Source: JAFGJU01 sp964570935
GTDB taxonomy: Bacteria > Eisenbacteria > RBG-16-71-46 > JAFGJU01
Reading direction: 5' to 3'
Length of the DNA stretch: 64,000 nt
Assembly (NCBI GenBank): GCA_964570935.1
Contig: CAZMZP010000003.1
Coordinates: 1 to 64,000, forward strand
The notes beneath the pieces are model-generated. The model was not told the DNA's origin. It searched no databases and worked only from the letters and a program-made list of their open reading frames with translations. Within the stretch, counting starts at the first letter, position 1. Every line of letters starts with the position of its first letter. Position numbers and translations under genes: made by a program. This document shows, in pieces, positions 62,081 through 64,000 of the stretch.

Positions 62081-63316
62081 CTAGCGTCTCCTGCGCAACA
62101 ACCTTCGCGCCCCTCCGAAGGCGCCGGACAGGTCCGCCCGGATCTCGGCCGTGGTGTCTCTCAGCGACTCCCAGTCCCGGGGCCTCGTATGCTTCAGTCT
62201 GTCCAGATGCTCCGACAGAGAGGCGTAGAAGATGCTCAGGAGGACGCTCAACCCGCCCGCGATCGCCAGTATGATCAGACGTCTGGGCCGGCTCTTCTTC
62301 TCGGGAGGCCTGGCCACGTCCAGTATCTGAATCGTGGGGGTGTCTTTCACTTCCTGTATCTTGGCGTGTTCGTGCTGTTCCGTTAGCAGGCCGAAGAGGG
62401 TCTCCTGAACTTTCACGTCGCGCAGCAGTCTCCCGTACTCGAGCGCCAGTCCGGGTACGCGGGCGAACGGGACCGACAGTGTGCCGTAGTCGGTCGATTC
62501 CCTCGAGCCCTCGTTCATGGTGTTTATCCTGCGTTTCGTCTCTGAGATCTCCATCTGCTTGCGCACGATCTCCGGGTGGCCGGGGGTCATGGTGCGCTGA
62601 AGCAGTCCCAGCTCGATCTCCGCCATGGCCAGCCTGCCCTCCAGCTCCGCCACGTTCTGTATTTGAGCCTTCATCTGCTCGTTGATGGAGATGGCTCTGT
62701 TCCTCTCCTGGAAGCTCCTCAGGGTGTCCTCGGCCCCGACCAGGGCTTGCGAGGTGGTGTTCAGCCTCTCCTCCAGGAAGATGCGGTTGTTTCGCGCTCT
62801 GGCGCTGCTGACCTCGCGGTTGATCCGGTTGAGCGTCTCCACGAAGCTGTTGGCCACGTCGGCTGCTCTCTGCCTGTTTGTGTCCTCGAAGCTGAGGATC
62901 ACAAAACCCTCCGGCCCCACCCTCACCCTCGTGTGGGAAAGACACTCCTTCACCGCGTCGTCCATCGTCTTGGAGCGGTAGCGCGTCTTTAGATTGTGCT
63001 TCTTAATGACGGCCTCCACCACGGTCCTGCTCTTCAGAATGGAGGCGTAGACATGTGATGGGGTGGCGAAGGCCGGCAGGACCATTTCCTGGCCGCCGAG
63101 GGCGCCCATGCCCTGGAGCAGTGATGAGGCCAGACCCATGAAGGACGATTCCCGTTCCGGAGGGAGGATGGACGTGGTGGCCCTGTACCAGTTGGGAAGC
63201 AGGAGAAGGACTATGACCGCCGCGACGCAGACCGCGAGCACGGTCCTGAGGATGAACCTCCTCCACCGCGCGATCAGAAGATACAGGCCGTAAACGTCGA
63301 GCCTTCCGGGTTCCAA
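62081..63316 (-). CDS. Polysaccharide chain-length determinant (Wzz/Wzc N-terminal type)
   Basis: 411 residues. Membrane helix near 22-43, a long periplasmic part with coiled coil (about 170-260, RNNRIFLEERLNTTSQAL), a Pro-rich motif RPPEKKSRPRRLIIL and a second membrane helix near 350-370. No tyrosine-kinase domain follows, so it is the kinase-less form. It sets polymer length and works with the Wza-type exporter encoded just upstream. TTG start at 63316 with GGAGA. Confidence 0.88.
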   Translation of the reverse strand: MEPGRLDVYGLYLLIARWRRFILRTVLAVCVAAVIVLLLLPNWYRATTSILPPERESSFMGLASSLLQGMGALGGQEMVLPAFATPSHVYASILKSRTVVEAVIKKHNLKTRYRSKTMDDAVKECLSHTRVRVGPEGFVILSFEDTNRQRAADVANSFVETLNRINREVSSARARNNRIFLEERLNTTSQALVGAEDTLRSFQERNRAISINEQMKAQIQNVAELEGRLAMAEIELGLLQRTMTPGHPEIVRKQMEISETKRRINTMNEGSRESTDYGTLSVPFARVPGLALEYGRLLRDVKVQETLFGLLTEQHEHAKIQEVKDTPTIQILDVARPPEKKSRPRRLIILAIAGGLSVLLSIFYASLSEHLDRLKHTRPRDWESLRDTTAEIRADLSGAFGGARRLLRRRR

Positions 63317-63486
63317 GCTGTCTCCTTGTTCCTTCGGCCGCGGGGTCTTCTCCGCCGCGTCGCGGCTCTCGCCGCCGCGACGGGAAGCGCGAGAGCCCGC
63401 ATGCTATCACGCGGTCAGAGCGGTGTCAACGCGCGCCCGTTCCCGCCAGTCGCGCGCCGTTCGCGCGGGGAACGTCACGCCCGGCT

Positions 63487-64000
63487 TCAGTCTTTCGTCG
63501 CTTCATAGATGACGATGTATATGGTCGCGAGCTGGGCCAGCAGCGCTGCGGTGTCCTTCACTAGCGCCCACCGCGCCCCCTCGGGCTTGGTGGGCACGAA
63601 AATCTCGTCGTTTGGCCGCACGTAACCGGCCTCGCCCGAAGACAGCGACTGACCCGTCGAGAATCTCTTTATCAAAGTCTTCCTGCCGGAGGCCTTCTTG
63701 GTGAGCCCGCCCGCCTCGCGTATGTAGAAACCGGCCTTCTTGTCGGGCGCGTACTTCACGTAACCCGGCCGGCGCACTTCTCCCGAGACAAGGACGTAGT
63801 CCACCTTGCGCGGGATCTCTATGAGGTCGCCGGCTTCCAGTAGAATGTCTTCCTTCTTCTCCCCTCCGGCCAGGAGCTTCACGAAGTCGGTCTTGACCCT
63901 CGCGAGCTCGCCGCTGGGCAAGGAGTCCGGCCGGATCACCCTGGCCGAGCTCAGGTCCGCCTGCGCGGTCAGCCCGCCCGCCCTCGCGATGAGCCCGGAG
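63487..64000 (-). CDS. Polysaccharide export outer-membrane protein (Wza/SLBB type), partial
   Basis: The C-terminal 170 residues; the 5' end lies beyond the window. Seen: SGLIARAGGLTAQADLSSARV at the edge, an SLBB domain (GDLIEIPRKVDYVLVSGEV, RRPGYVKYAPDKKAGFYIREAGGL) and a C-terminal membrane-spanning stretch (LLAQLATIYIVIYEATKD). It forms the outer-membrane or periplasmic export channel. An internal GTG at 63939 is not the true start. Confidence 0.88.
   Translation of the reverse strand, partial: SGLIARAGGLTAQADLSSARVIRPDSLPSGELARVKTDFVKLLAGGEKKEDILLEAGDLIEIPRKVDYVLVSGEVRRPGYVKYAPDKKAGFYIREAGGLTKKASGRKTLIKRFSTGQSLSSGEAGYVRPNDEIFVPTKPEGARWALVKDTAALLAQLATIYIVIYEATKD

Overview
The window looks like chromosomal DNA of a GC-rich (about 60-65% by eye) diderm bacterium, probably an uncultured candidate phylum of the wider FCB group (Eisenbacteria-like lineages would fit; inference only). 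The reasons: two large secreted proteins end in a type IX-secretion-like sorting domain with the YPNPFNP motif; a PorX-type response regulator/PglZ protein sits beside a histidine kinase; an LptD gene shows a lipopolysaccharide-type outer membrane; housekeeping proteins are bacterial but divergent. Most genes are on the minus strand.

Layout. 1-9 kb: a secreted dockerin/sorting-domain protein (-), then three plus-strand genes: a GDT1-type transporter fused to a LolA-like lipoprotein, an inositol monophosphatase and a LonB-type protease. 9-14.5 kb: a central-carbon block (-): malate dehydrogenase, an enolase relative lacking part of the active site, a histidine phosphatase, and a transketolase with a histone H1-like tail. 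14.5-22.4 kb: an accessory region with a small secreted protein under a strong promoter, a low-GC 14-repeat FG-GAP protein, decayed gene ends, a group II intron-like scrap and an AbiE toxin-antitoxin operon with a palindromic operator. 22.4-29.8 kb: class II ribonucleotide reductase with an NrdR-box promoter, KtrAB potassium uptake, a small lipoprotein, a tetraheme cytochrome/metallophosphatase-fold protein whose frame is interrupted by one UGA at a conserved cysteine position (probable selenocysteine, with a SECIS-like hairpin), and an HU protein. 29.8-45 kb: lptD, ROK kinase, ABC ATPase, folC, accD, rimI, tsaB, tsaE, porX, porY, serS and a HemC relative missing its cofactor cysteine. 45-64 kb: one long exopolysaccharide locus (wza, wzz, glycosyltransferases, wzx, wzy, FkbM, DUF362, asnB, an oxidoreductase, wecB, an SDR epimerase and a WecA/TagO-type initiator), with most junctions overlapping or nearly so.

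How they work together. The surface theme dominates: LptD builds the outer membrane, the EPS locus makes and exports a polymer, and the PorX/PorY pair plausibly controls the secretion route used by the two sorting-domain proteins. The most unusual candidate is the UGA-containing cytochrome (27886-29223). Next are the transporter-lipoprotein fusion (4212-5399), the altered HemC and enolase homologues, and a recurring 3'-end hairpin family. All calls come from reading the sequence; no database search was run.
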